NCBI RefSeq assembly: GCF_010093625.1
Contig: NW_022985372.1
Coordinates: 404,663 to 468,662 of the forward strand
Source of the DNA: Macroventuria anomochaeta
Taxonomy: Eukaryota > Ascomycota > Dothideomycetes > Pleosporales > Didymellaceae
Direction of reading: 5' to 3'
DNA length: 64,000 bases
Each line of letters starts with the position of its first letter. The first letter of the stretch is position 1. Shown in pieces: positions 24,285-35,785 of this stretch. Below the pieces are notes generated by a model. The model was not told where the DNA came from. It saw only the letters and a program-made list of their open reading frames with translations, and did not search any database. The position numbers and the translations under genes were made by a program.

Positions 24285-25337
24285 CGCGCAAAATGTGAGG
24301 ATATGCAAAATGGCTGCAGCGATATATTGTCAATCGGTGTGAAGCAACCTTTCAGTGGATGGGGATCGACACTTACCGGGCAGCGCAATTTGTCGCTATA
24401 TAACGTTCCACGTTGACTGTCCTATCTGTAACACAGGCATACAGCTACCGGATGAGCCTCTTCAGGCTTACCCAAAGGCACGCTCGAGCTTTGAGTCCGT
24501 GGAGCATGTAAGAACAGCCCTGCGGATCGACCGAGCCTGTGACCGAGGTGGTCAGCATATACCGCGATTGGATCGAGCAACGAGAACTGTTAGCTGTCTT
24601 CCAAAGGATGTAAATGGATCGTATGTGGGGCTAATGCAGTGTATGTTGTACACGGGCTGTAGATACAGCGATGTGCATACCAGAGCTTATTTTGGGCTTT
24701 CCACGTTACACGTTAGTGGCTGGAGCTGGACCCTCGGTCAGCCCCTAAATCGCAAAACCATCGCACTAGTGTCCATTGAGGTTGATGCCCGATTCAGGTC
24801 GTGGCGACGCTGAGTAATGGCTATAGCAGATGCGTTGTACAGACTATACATGGTGACCGCAGCCTACCAAGCAGTCATATCCCTCCAGCGATCATCGTCT
24901 GCTTTCGAGTCAGCAAATCAAGTCGAAACGTTCTTGCGCAGAAACTGATGTGCGCGCTAGAGTTCCCAAACAAGCTCATGGCTAAGCTTGAGAAGCCAGG
25001 TCTTAGCCTGCTGTTACCCAACCGCAGGTCTGCACTACCCATACGCCGGACACTTGAAATAGATCGTAAGCTGCAGAGCAGTAGTGACTGGTTTTGTTCG
25101 AAATCTGAAGCAATATGTAGTATAAGGAACGGCGTACGCTGGTGAAAAAAGTTGGCTTTACTCATTTGCTGTTGATTCATACCAAGACGTTACCGCTTCG
25201 GTCCAGCAACGCACTCATTGTATAACGGCTTCGACTTTGTCATTGTCTGCTTGACTCCAATTGAAGGGCTTGCTCGCTTTCACGTGCAGACTGTGATCCT
25301 CGTGCTGAAAGACTTGCAGCGCCCAGACGAAAATTGG
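24285..25337. other. Intergenic region between the LtrA-like and RING-YEATS genes
   Basis: No gene supported on either strand. It holds the LtrA-like promoter on its left and the RING-YEATS 3' end on its right. Confidence 0.45.
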
Positions 25338-26345
25338 CTACCGTCCTGGTGTCTCCACAAACACGCTGGTATCCTCTTCTTCATCCTCTGACAAATTCTC
25401 GTTCTCGTCATTGGATTCGTAGTCTTCTTCGTCATCATCATCGTCGTTAGACGTGACCGTTGGTACTGGTCTGGTGCGTAACCTTAGTCCACCCTCTTCC
25501 TTAAGCTTCTTCACTTTCGCCCTAACCCTCCCTTGCCGTCCTCGATCTTCAAAGTCAAGCGTCCACGTAAGCTCGAGGCCCCGCTGTCTTGTTCCAGAGT
25601 TGCCAACAACCCAGATGTATGGTGCCTTGAAGATAATCTCGGTTTCGAGCGTGAGCGTGAAGTAACCCCAACCCAGCCGGCGAACTTCGTATGGTGCACA
25701 GCGCAGGACGACACGGGGAGGACGGAAGGGAGGGTGCTGTTCACATGTTAGCTATTTTTACCCTGTAGACAGTGAAGAGGCCCACCAGCTTTACGCGCAC
25801 TTCCTCTATAAGCTCTGACCTTGATGTTCTGACGAAGAACGTCCAGTCGTGCTGGTTGGCGTCGTCGCCTCCTCTGATCAGCCTATGCTTATTGCCGATC
25901 AAGATCATGACACCCTCGACACCATTCTGACCTACTCTACTCCCTCTGTCAACTTCTTCCTCTATCCGTCTTTCGGCGTATGTCGTAGGGTATTTCTACT
26001 CGAGCTGCTTGGCTAGCGTATGATCAGGCGAAGCTATGATATGCGTGCGGCACATTGGGCAATTTGCCTCGAGATCGTATATGGGGTCATAATTTGGATC
26101 AAAGTCTGCAAGATCAACATCCCAACTAGAGTGTTCGATTTGATTGGTAGTAGAGGCATCAGCCCACTGTGCCATACACGATGCACACAACAGGTGGTTG
26201 CAGCGTGTCCTCACAGGCGTGAAGAGTAGGAGCTGACAGATCTGGGCATCATGAGCTCGAGAAGACTGGGGAATGGGCTGAAGCAGCTTACTGGGCAAAT
26301 GTCGTCATGTGCAATATCCTCAGAAGACGTACTTGCTTCGGCCAT
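25338..26345 (-). CDS. RING finger-YEATS domain gene interrupted by an in-frame TAG
   Basis: Exons 26292-26345, 25786-26241 and 25338-25736 give 303 continuous codons with one internal TAG at 25996-25998 (codon 100). Before the stop lies a RING-type zinc finger: CPICQLLLFTPVRTRCNHLL (split by intron 1), CASCMAQW, then CPMC. After it, in the same frame, come KYPTTYAERR and a YEATS-like fold (HDWTFFVRTS, then HPPFRPPRVVLRCAPYEVRR, then LGWGYFTLTL), ending in an acidic tail. YEATS domains read acylated histones; RING domains act as E3 ligases. No splice donor is available to skip the stop. Either the product is a 99-aa RING protein, or the gene is recently broken, or readthrough occurs. Confidence 0.75.
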
Positions 26346-27468
26346 GGTGAGATGACAGGATAGACTGGAGGAAAGGGATGATGAAAGGTACACAGGGGCA
26401 TTCAGGTTATACGGTCAGAACAACGAGAAACGCACTCCGTCGTGTCTAGCTCGTCAATAGACATGTTGATGTTTGGGCGAGGCTGTGTCAACATTGAGCC
26501 GTGACGGCTGCCTTACAATCTGTTCGCCAAGGGCCTGGGCCCCACTTAAAGACGAGTACACGTGATAGCGTGTTGAATTGCTCCACAATCGATCTTGACC
26601 TCGTTTCCATGATAAAACATACCTTTCCATCTCGATTTTGAACAGCTGATGCACATGGCTGGCTTGTTCGCGATGTGAGGTCGTCCACGCTGATGTCGTT
26701 GCCTCTTGCCGTTGCCTCTTGCCGTTGCCTGCCGCCTCTTACATTGTAAGTTCGCAAATTTGCCCTCATGCAGAACACCATAGGCAAACTCTTTGTGATC
26801 AAAGTGCAAATCACTGAAGGGCACCAAATCTACTAAAAACTACGAAACGTATCCCTGGCTTCATTGGAGGATCCCCAGCTAGTCTCTGCAGTCTGGACCT
26901 CCCGACACCCTGCTCATGAAGAGCATGCCCCAGAAAACCTTGAAGCGCCAACAAACGACCCTTGTCGCGGGTGACCGGCGAACAGCGCAAGAAAGACCTG
27001 TATCTGAAACGTGTCTTGGGCTTGCAGCTGCATGTCAGCCGCCCTACAGATCCAGTAAATTGCTTGACTACTCAAGCAACGCCAATACTCCGAGGCAGTC
27101 AGATAAGAAAACCTTCTTCCCTTGTCTTCAAGCACATGGCCGGCATGCAAATTCTGTACGATATATCGACCGAGCAGTTGATCTTTCCCCCGCCATTGAC
27201 AGAATGCTTACGGTCGCACAACGTTGCCCGCCTTACGGTGCTACCCTCAATGAGGTCAAAGGGTACCACGATGCTCAATGATCTGCACCAGTTGCTTCAC
27301 GACTCTGGAGGAGCAGTCAGATAAGCTGCATGGAGGCTGCTTAGTTTTGGAAGGTCTAGGTGCACACATCCTTACCCACATACCAGGGTCTCAGCCTGTG
27401 AACCATGTACTTAAGGTAGGGACATTGACCCATGAGTACCCCAGATTTCCATTTCTACGATCGCAATC
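26346..27468. other. Intergenic region with a short tandem repeat
   Basis: No gene is supported. At 26698-26733 a 13-bp unit (GTTGCCTCTTGCC) occurs two and a half times. A minus-strand frame across it has no recognisable similarity. Confidence 0.45.
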
Positions 27469-29301
27469 ATGTCAGAAGAGAAGGCAACCGAGAAGGTTGC
27501 CATGTCCATAACCCCAGACCTCTCTACTGGAGAGGTGGAGAGTCAAGGTTTTGATCATGCTGCCACCAAGAAGCTGCTACGCAAGCTCGACTGGCACATC
27601 ATCCCCTTTATGTCACTCATCTACCTACTGTCAGTCGACCAAATCATTTATTACTTTAAGTTGGTGTCTAACATTGCGAACAGTTGTTTCCTCGACAGGA
27701 CCAACATAGGCAACGCACGCCTCGACCATCTCGAACAAGACTTGAAGCTCTACGGGCTGCAATACAATGACTGTCTTGCGGTACTCTTCCCGTTCTATAT
27801 CGCAGCCGAAATCCCATCAAATATGATGATGAAGCTTCTGCGCCCGTCAATCTGGCTGACTTTCATCATGTTCTTCTGGTCCGCAGCGATGATTGCACAG
27901 GGCTTCGTATCGAACTACTCTGGGCTGATGGCTACTCGCGTGTTCTTAGGTCTCTTCGAAGGTGGGGTATGTTCATGCTTTCCTCGTGTTCGATTTGCGC
28001 TCGCTCATCAAAGTAACAGCTGTTCCCTGGTGTCAATTACTACATCTCCCAGTGGTACCAACGACACGAATGCGGCTTCCGCATGGCGCTCTTCTTCTCT
28101 GCTGCGACATTGGCAGGCGCATTCGGTGGCATATTGGCTCGAGGCATTGCCGAGATGTCTGGCGTCGGTGGAAAATCTGCATGGTCATGGATCTGTATGC
28201 CTGCCTATTCCATCCGAGATTGCTTTGTACTAACAAACGTAGTCATTTTGGAAGGGCTTCTGAGCATCTTGGTTAGTATGATAGCATACTGGTGCATTTA
28301 CGACTATCCTTCAACGTACGTCCTCTACTATACCCACCCGCTGATCGATTCATCGATGGGCTGACGCATACAGTGCAACCTTCTTGTCACCCAAAGAGCG
28401 TGATGAAGTCGAGCGCCGCCTCCACGAAGATCATGGCCACCTTTCCAACGACTTCGACATGAAATATGTCTGGCAAGCAATCGGCGACTGGAAGATCTAC
28501 ATCTTCATGTTCATCTGCATGGCGGGTTTCTGCCCCATCTACAGCTTCGCTCTCTTTCTGCCTACCATCATCAAGTGCGCCCCCCCCCCTCCATTCCTAC
28601 GCACCCACTGACACAAACCAGAAACATGGGCTACTCAGCTAACGATGCCCAACTGATGTCCGTACCTCCCTATGTATGCGCCTGCTTCTTTACCATCGCA
28701 GCCAGCTGGTATGCCGACCGCGTCCGTCAGCGAGGCATCTTCATGCTGGGCTTCCAGCTCGTCGCGATCGCCGGCTTTTCGATGCTCGCTGCTACCGCAA
28801 AGCCAAAAGTGCAGTATGCCGGCACGGTCCTTGCCGCGATCGGCATATATCCCCAAATTCCGCTTGGTATGGCATGGAACAGTGCGAACATTGGGGGCAG
28901 CTTGAAAAGAGGAACAGGAATCGCCATGCAAGTAAGTCTAACGCTTGATGCCGAGCTCACATGCCTCTGTATTGACAGGATGACAGGTCATGGGAGGCAA
29001 TTGTGGAGGTATCATTGCGTCTTACGTCTACATCAGCCGTGACGGACCTCGATACATTAAGGGCCATTGCCTCCTTATTGCCATCGTCACGTAAGTCATT
29101 AGCCCTCTCCGTGAAGCACTTGCTGACACCCATAGTGTGGCCTTCTGCCTCACCTCCTTTATGTCAACATGGTGCCGTCTTGAGAACGCACAAAGGGACA
29201 AGATTGCGCAGGAAAGAGGCACTGAAGAATTGACCGAGGAGCAGAAGTTGTTGGAGCGAGAACTCGCAGACAACGTACCGTGGTTCAGATACACTACCTG
29301 A
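27469..29301 (+). CDS. MFS anion:cation symporter, Dal5/Tna1-type permease
   Basis: Predicted 490 aa in eight exons: 27469-27629, 27684-27966, 28020-28194, 28243-28315, 28374-28574, 28622-28931, 28987-29090, 29136-29301 (1473 nt, in frame). Proton-driven importer of the allantoate/nicotinate family (ACS). Signatures are FLDRTNIGNARL after TM1, LFPGVNYYISQWYQRHECGF in the TM4-TM5 region, GYSANDAQLMSVPPY after the central loop, and the conserved C-terminal DNVPWFRY. Likely substrates are small organic anions such as nicotinate, allantoate or ureidosuccinate; the exact one is not readable. Intron 5 contains a run of ten C residues. Confidence 0.93.
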
Positions 29302-30338
29302 GTTCGCAATGAAGGTGGTAAAAGGTAAAACTGTTAAGAAGCAGTGTGCAACTGACAAAATACTTATGGAGGGTTGTAGTAATTGAGAAGAGTACAACTC
29401 CTCATCGTTTACCAGTAGCGTTGCAATCCCAAAACATCAAAAATCCACACCACGTGAACAAAGTTTTCAAATCCTCTAACTCTACACCCACTTGATTCAA
29501 CCTTGCAATTTATCACTCCCGTCTTGGTACTAACCCCCTTCCTCTACACTTGTGCGCTACACCTATCAGATCGCAGCGGTGCAGGGCTGAGTAGACGTTT
29601 GTGGGTTGGCGTGATGCGGGGCAGGCGAGGCGCTGCACGCGGGCCGCATAAGGCGCAGCAACGGCGTGCCTGAACGAACACGGGAGGATAAAAATGAGAT
29701 TGCGCGCACATTTGTGAGACCGCGAATTTGCGGGCGATTTTACACCTTTCACGCTGGCTGCAAGTACTGAAGGTGCGACGTGAGAGTACTGTAAGAGTAG
29801 GACAAGAAAGAGTCGGTGAAGAGCTGAACGCGGGGCTTGGCGCGAACAACCACAACGCAAATCGTACCGAGGCATCGTTTGCGACATTACGCGTGAAGAG
29901 CGCGCAGTAAGCAAGTATCCTTCGTGCCGTTGGGAGATATATCCAGGGGCTGTCTTGCCGCTTCGTAGCCGCTGGCAGGAGCGCTCGTGCAACTGCGACT
30001 GGGACAGCTGCAGGGCAAAAGGGGGAGGACCCTTCATCAAGAGAAGAGCAACGTCACGACCGCCCTTTGAGAGCTACGATTACTTCACTGGTCACGAAAG
30101 CCTGCAACAAAGATTACCCTGGACTGCGCAAAGAGAGAGTTTGGAAAAGGTTATTCGTACTACCGAAACGCGCGTACGCATTGTCTGCTTCCGCAAGGGC
30201 CTTGCAGTAAGAAGACCCAATGGGGATATCTCGAGCAACGACATTCTTCGCGGAAGGGACAGGACTGCGACGCTGATCGTTGCCCAAACAACCATATTCA
30301 AAAGGCAAACTCCATATCAGGGATTGCAAACCTGGCGC
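29302..30338. other. Intergenic region upstream of a small membrane-protein gene
   Basis: No conserved coding sequence seen. The frame of the next gene stays open upstream of 30339 to about 29955, but that extension is basic, has no domain and follows the first good ATG poorly, so I treat it as leader. Confidence 0.4.
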
Positions 30339-30980
30339 ATGGAGACGATACCCACCATCCACGACTTGACACTACCACGGCATCTGACCTACGACACGAT
30401 GCTGGTCCTGCCAAAAATGGACCCAACCCATCATGCAAGCCGTTCTGTATCCTTACCGCGGGCGTTTCTACGGCATACCATCAACGCTATAACGAGATTG
30501 TCAATACTGCTGCTCAAGGTCGTGGGTACAGCCATAGCAATGTTCCTCGTCCCGCGCATCATCCACATCATGGTCCAGTGCTTCGATAATCTATACGATA
30601 TGCTGGGCCGGCGCGCCCATTCGCCCTGGGAAACGCAAACACTATGGGGCTACGGCGCCCTAGCCGCACTAGCCATCATGATCATCCTGCACGACCTATT
30701 GTTTCGCCTTAGCAACAATGTAATCCTGAATGAAGATATCGAGATGGAGTGGGCGAAGCAGAAGAAACACGGATATAGGACATGGAAGGAGAGGAAAGTG
30801 ACGTGGGAGAGGATATTAGCGAGGTTGGTTATACCGGGATCGGTGATTGGGGGATTGTGCGTGATGGCGTGGAGGGTGGTGTGGGTTATGGGGGGTGCGG
30901 ATGTGAGGGAGTTGGTTAGGGCAAATACTGTAGATCTTGAGGACGATGCTAGGGCGGGATTGGTGTGGAGGGATCGATAA
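30339..30980 (+). CDS. Hypothetical multi-pass membrane protein
   Basis: Single exon, 213 aa from the ATG at 30339 (METIPTIHDLTLPRHL). Three hydrophobic segments are visible: LLLKVVGTAIAMFLVP, GALAALAIMIILHDLLF and IPGSVIGGLCVMAWRVVWVM. A charged loop lies between the second and third (EWAKQKKHGYRTWKERK). I do not recognise the family. The frame is open further upstream to 29955, so the true start could be earlier. Confidence 0.55.
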   Translation: METIPTIHDLTLPRHLTYDTMLVLPKMDPTHHASRSVSLPRAFLRHTINAITRLSILLLKVVGTAIAMFLVPRIIHIMVQCFDNLYDMLGRRAHSPWETQTLWGYGALAALAIMIILHDLLFRLSNNVILNEDIEMEWAKQKKHGYRTWKERKVTWERILARLVIPGSVIGGLCVMAWRVVWVMGGADVRELVRANTVDLEDDARAGLVWRDR

Positions 30981-31090
30981 AATCTTAAAAGCCAGGAGAA
31001 TGAAAGAACAAACATCGTTGTGTCATTACGCTGAATCTTTAAACCAGCTCAAGCTTCTTGAATGTCCGATGGACGGACGGCGCACAGCGC

Positions 31091-32173
31091 TCATACCATC
31101 CTTGTTGGCTGCGTCGGCTGCAACGTGAACTCCGACGGCCCCTCATCATACCGCCTCTCGAATGCACTCTTCACATCTGGCACGATCCGTACCTGGCTTT
31201 CTGCCCTCTTTACTCGCCGTGCCTCCTGCTCGTCAAACAGCACCTTCTTGATCTTGGTCATCTTGATCCAGATCCAGACACCCATCGCGATGGTGATCAA
31301 GAACACCACGCCGAACATGATGGTTTTGATCATATTGTCGTCGCTGTCCTGAACGAGGAGGACACCTAGGTATACGAGGAAGATCTGCTTCGGCAGAGAA
31401 AGTAGAGTGGCAACGACGAAGTGCCAGAACCTGACGTTGCAGGTTGAAAATACGGCGGTTGAGAAGTGCGCTGGGATCGCGGAGAGTCGGATGATAAGGA
31501 CGATGAAGAAACCTCCGTCACGAGTGAGGCGCGCCATGGCGCCGTAGTTGAGGTTTGTACGCTCAAGTTTGAGGGCTTTGCGGCGGAACAGGTGCTTGAA
31601 TGCGAACCAAGTGCCGACTATGTGGTTGTCAGTACCATACCAAACACGTGCAATGAAGAGAGTCTTACTTTCGCCGATGAATGTTCCTGCTGCGACAACA
31701 GCGAAACCGATCCATAGTCCATAGACGACACCACATAGCAGCGCAATGATCTCGTGACCGAAGAGCGGTGGAAATGATATGACGACTAGGATGGCGACGG
31801 GGATCAGCCACCCGGCGGGAAGGTCACGGACCTTTTCTGAAAAGGGGCGAAGTTTCTGGAGAAGCACAGCGTCAACATCATCACACAAGAACTGAGAGAG
31901 CGGTGTCAACTTACGTAGACGACCTCATCATGATGCAGCAACAGCAGTACGGTCACAATGAGGATAGCTATTCCTAAGATGTGCCATGCTGTTGACTCGG
32001 TTAGCGTCCGCGCAGGGCTGCAGGTTCAAGAGCAGCATACGTATGTACTTTGGCGACAGGAAGATCTTCTTCCAGTTCACGGGCCGGTATTCTGTCTCTT
32101 CTGGAGGACCCTCATACTGCGTTTGCCCCTGCATCCCCGACATTTCGACGTCGTTCTCCTTCTTAAACCACAT
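31091..32173 (-). CDS. Tvp38/DedA (VTT domain) membrane protein
   Basis: Predicted 306 aa, exons 32041-32173, 31915-31988, 31669-31855, 31091-31617 (921 nt, in frame). A Golgi/ER membrane protein of the SNARE-associated (VTT/DedA) family related to yeast Tvp38; family members include lipid scramblases. The VTT signature spans FPPLFGHEIIALLCGVVYGL, GFAVVAAGTFIGE and the re-entrant-loop region IRLSAIPAHFSTAVF. An N-terminal acidic cytoplasmic segment precedes the first membrane helix (LGIAILIVTVLLLLHHDEVV). A basic C-terminal tail follows the last helix. Confidence 0.88.
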
Positions 32174-33306
32174 CCTGTGCCTGTGCGTTCGAGTCCAGCG
32201 ATGCGTCGATATAATAGCCGGCGTTGATACTAATGCGAGTGTTTGTTGTGTTAAAGCGTAGAAATCGAACGTCGAGTCTCAAATTCCAGAGTGCTGCGAT
32301 GCAGGTTCGGGGCATAACGTATGAAGGTTGATCTGAAACCGGCATAGCCACAACCGGCGCATTCCACTATTCACCAAATCATTGCCACTCGTCGATTTGA
32401 TATATGAGACGCTGGCGCGGGAGATAGCTGCTTGCTCTGAAATCTCCAAAACCTATCGAGCATCTGGATAGTAAGGTGGGGCTAGCCCTACGAGATGAGT
32501 TCGAACGTGTGGTGTTGATGTTTATGATGCATTGTTGAGGTTGCCTTGGCATACCTCTGGAGATCCAGGTCGGCATGAAAGCAGACCAATTTCCAGAGAA
32601 ACGTCTCAAATAAGATGAAGGTTTAGTACAGATCTATTCTGGAGCCCCGTTGCTTGTTGTACGATCTGCTCGCGTATCGCCGTACTGTGAAGAAAGTACT
32701 GCTTTGCATCGTGGCTGGGAGAAGGTATTCAAAAGAGCAAAGATGCAAGGCGTCAGCGAAATCCGTATGCCTTGCAGTGAATCTTTCAGAGGCCATAGTA
32801 CGGGCACGAGAGCGTCAGTATCTTTGCGTGTCGCACATCTGCATCACAAGTGGTGTTGAAGAGAAGCTCAAGAAACGCGTGTGGACGTGTGTGCACAGAC
32901 CGAAAATGAAGTGCGGCTTGCATCTTTGCGAAAAGTCGGCGGCTTCGCCGACCTCTACACACACTACGACGGTACGCATATCTATCGAAATTACCCCTCA
33001 GCGCCACCAACTAGTCCTTCATGTACACAACGCAAGTCGATTCCATCCTGTAGACTGCGTTGCAATTGCGGCTGCCCAGTTTCAGCTTGAGAATAGCAAT
33101 GCACAGTGTTGGCATGTGTACGGCCTCTTGGGCTTTGGCATTGAATCAGGAAGTCGCAGTATGCATGAGTATGTTGAGTCCAGAATAGACTGAATTACAT
33201 TGTCTTCTTCTCATCGCTACAACTCTATTACTACTGCTACTTGGCACTTCCGATCGGCCCATCGAGAGCTATTGAATGTCAAGCCCGTGACTTCTCAGTC
33301 ATTCGC
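32174..33306. other. Intergenic region, no gene recognised
   Basis: Lies between the start of the Tvp38-like gene and the 3' end of the sugar transporter. One frame of about 180 codons on the plus strand (32654-33193) lacks family similarity and is probably chance. Confidence 0.4.
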
Positions 33307-35155
33307 TTAGAACTTCTGTTCGTAGGTACCCTCGTGATGGGAAATAGATCCCTGCTTGGCCTCGACCTCTGCGACACGGCGCTCGATATCAGTGCTCTGC
33401 CAGTCACGCTTGTTCATGCCAGGAACGAAGTAAGGAGCGTTGGTGAAGAGGTAGTTCATCTCCTCAAGAGGACGCTTGGCGGTCTCGGGCAGGAAGCAGT
33501 AGAAGAAGATCGCGTTTGTAAAGTTGCAAACCTAATATTCTGTTAGTACTGAGTTGTCAAAATCAGGGTGGCTGTGACTTACGACGAACAGTATGTAGAA
33601 TCTCCAGCCAACGCTCTTCATCGCGATTCCGGTAACCTGTCCGATCATGGTGTTGAAACCGAACGATACCATCGTAGCAAGCGCGACACCCTTCGAACGA
33701 GTCTTTGTGTCGAAAATCTCAGCGGGGATGATCCAGGACAACGGCCCACAGGTGGCACTGAAACTGAAGTTGTAGACCCAGGTGGTAACGATGAAACCCC
33801 AAGCGGCAGCGCTGTTGTTGCTCGAGCCGGGAGGGAAGACAGCAAGCAAGATGATAGAGATGATGAAAGTAACCGTGTTTCCGAGGTTACCGAAGATAAG
33901 GGGCCAGCGGCGACCGAACTTGTCGATGAGGAGGATACATAAAGCCTGAGCGACCAGAGCAATGATGGAGGAAATAGCCTGGTATTTCAGAGTGTCGTCA
34001 CCAGCAATACCCATCTGAGAGTAAATCTCGACAGAGTAGTACTGGATAGCGGAGACACCGGTCATCTGGACAGAACCCTGAATGGCGCAGGCAAGGAAAA
34101 GACGACGGAAGCAAGACCTGTCGGTGAACAACTCGGTGTACGACTTCGCCTCATGTTCGTGTTCGAAGGTAATAGTATCCTGGATCTGCTGGAATTCGGC
34201 CTGGACCCAGGGGTCGGTCTCATCGCCATGAGCGTGGAGCCTGGCAAGAGTCTTGAGACCTTCCTCAACCTTACCATGATCTATGAGCCAACGCGGCGAC
34301 TCAGGGAATATCATGATAAGCGTTGCGAGCAGAACAGCGGGGATGACCTGGATACCGAGAGGAGTTCGCCATTGACCGTTGTCGGTAGGCGAGAATCCAA
34401 CGTAGGTACCGTAAGAGATCCAGGCTGCGCACAACGCACCGATGCCCAACATGAACTGCTGGAGAGCAGTGACACGACCACGAATGCTGGGGTGAGCCAA
34501 CTCGGCCTGGTACAGGGGAATGATCATGCAAAGAGTACCGACACTTAAAACGCTGTCAGTTGCTGGGAACTCGTTGTTTCACCATTCTGGGACTTACCCA
34601 AGGCCAGCAATAGCACGTCCAGAGTACAGGTACGCAAGAGACTGGGCTCCAGTCTGGAGAGCACCTCCGAGACAGAAGATGGCAGCACCAATGAAGATGG
34701 TCCATCGACGACCAAGCTTGTCACCAGCAAGGCCGGCCAAAGCAGCACCGAAGAAGGCACCGCCTGTGAAGACCGATACTACCGCACCTGTTTCGTTCGG
34801 AAGGGGTTTGAATTCAGCATTGAATGACTGCGAGGCGATGACCTGCGCAATAACACCCAAATCGTAACCGTAAAGGAGGGATCCGAGGGAGGCGAAGAGG
34901 CCAACCAGGAACTGCAATTTTGTCAGTATACAATCCCTTACTAGACGCTACCAGATTGCTGGTTGAGCTTGGACGGTTTGCGACCGACAACTATCGAAAC
35001 CCTTGATAGTCTGTTGCGTATCTGCAGCTTCCACTTCGAAGCGCAGGCATCTTCACTGCATCAAGGTTTGCTTCGATGATTGCTTGCTGTTTGCTCTTTC
35101 CGCGTTGTGGACTGAATGAATCTCTTACCTGGTACCACTTAGGAGGAAGCGCCAT
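33307..35155 (-). CDS. MFS sugar transporter
   Basis: Proton:sugar symporter of 508 aa; exons 35129-35155, 34598-34911, 33583-34543, 33307-33531 (1527 nt, in frame). Sugar-porter signatures are GYDLGVIAQV in TM1, GDKLGRRWTIFIG, PESPRWLIDHGK before the central loop, DKFGRRWPLIFG, and PETAKRPLEEMNYLF at the end of TM12. The first exon holds only nine codons (MALPPKWYQ) and is followed by a 217-bp intron, long for this window. The gene is divergent from a GH51 arabinofuranosidase, so arabinose or another pentose is a reasonable substrate guess by context only. Confidence 0.93.
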
Positions 35156-35785
35156 CGTGAATGATCAACTTTCTTGAGGCCGCGGTGCTGCAACAAGAGG
35201 ATACCAACCCCACACAGCGATCCACACGCGCTTTATACCTCTCAAGCAAGTGCCGGGTTGCCCTGCTTGTTGTTACATTGTTACCGCATGCCGAGGATGG
35301 CGTGTCGAATGACCCAGGAACCTAGTTCCCCAGGTCTCTCCACACCTCCGCTTTTTCGTCGCTAGCTGCACTGTCTGCCCGCAATCTCCTGCACGGCGCG
35401 TATGCTCCGATTGCTTGATGAAGGCAAGTGTCTCCGGTCCGGGAAGATGATGAAGCGACGACTGGTGGCTTTTCTTAGGCCAAGATTTGGGGCTCGTTGT
35501 ATGGCGTCGGTAAGCATCCCGTACACGGCTAGGGCGCAAACAAGAGTGCCATCGCTCCGTCGCAATGCTGGGCAGCTTTTATCCGCGAATCACATACATG
35601 GCGGTCTAACTATTTCCGGCACTTGTCATCGGCGCATACCGCGGCTCACTGCATACATCGGAGCTTTGAGCGACTTCACGTGGTATCATGCCACTATCCA
35701 CGGAGATTCACGGTCACAATTTTGTTCACTGTGTTTGTATTCTGTCCAAATCACCAACCAAATCGTTACCAAAATCGATACCAAC
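35156..35785. promoter_or_regulatory. Divergent promoter of the sugar transporter and GH51 gene
   Basis: A 630-bp region shared by two outward-facing start codons. I found no clear XlnR-type GGCTAA site by eye. Shared regulation is inference. Confidence 0.45.

Noticed and set aside
32654..33193. Plus-strand frame of 179 codons
   Set aside because: No clear ATG at its start, no recognisable family and no promoter-like context.
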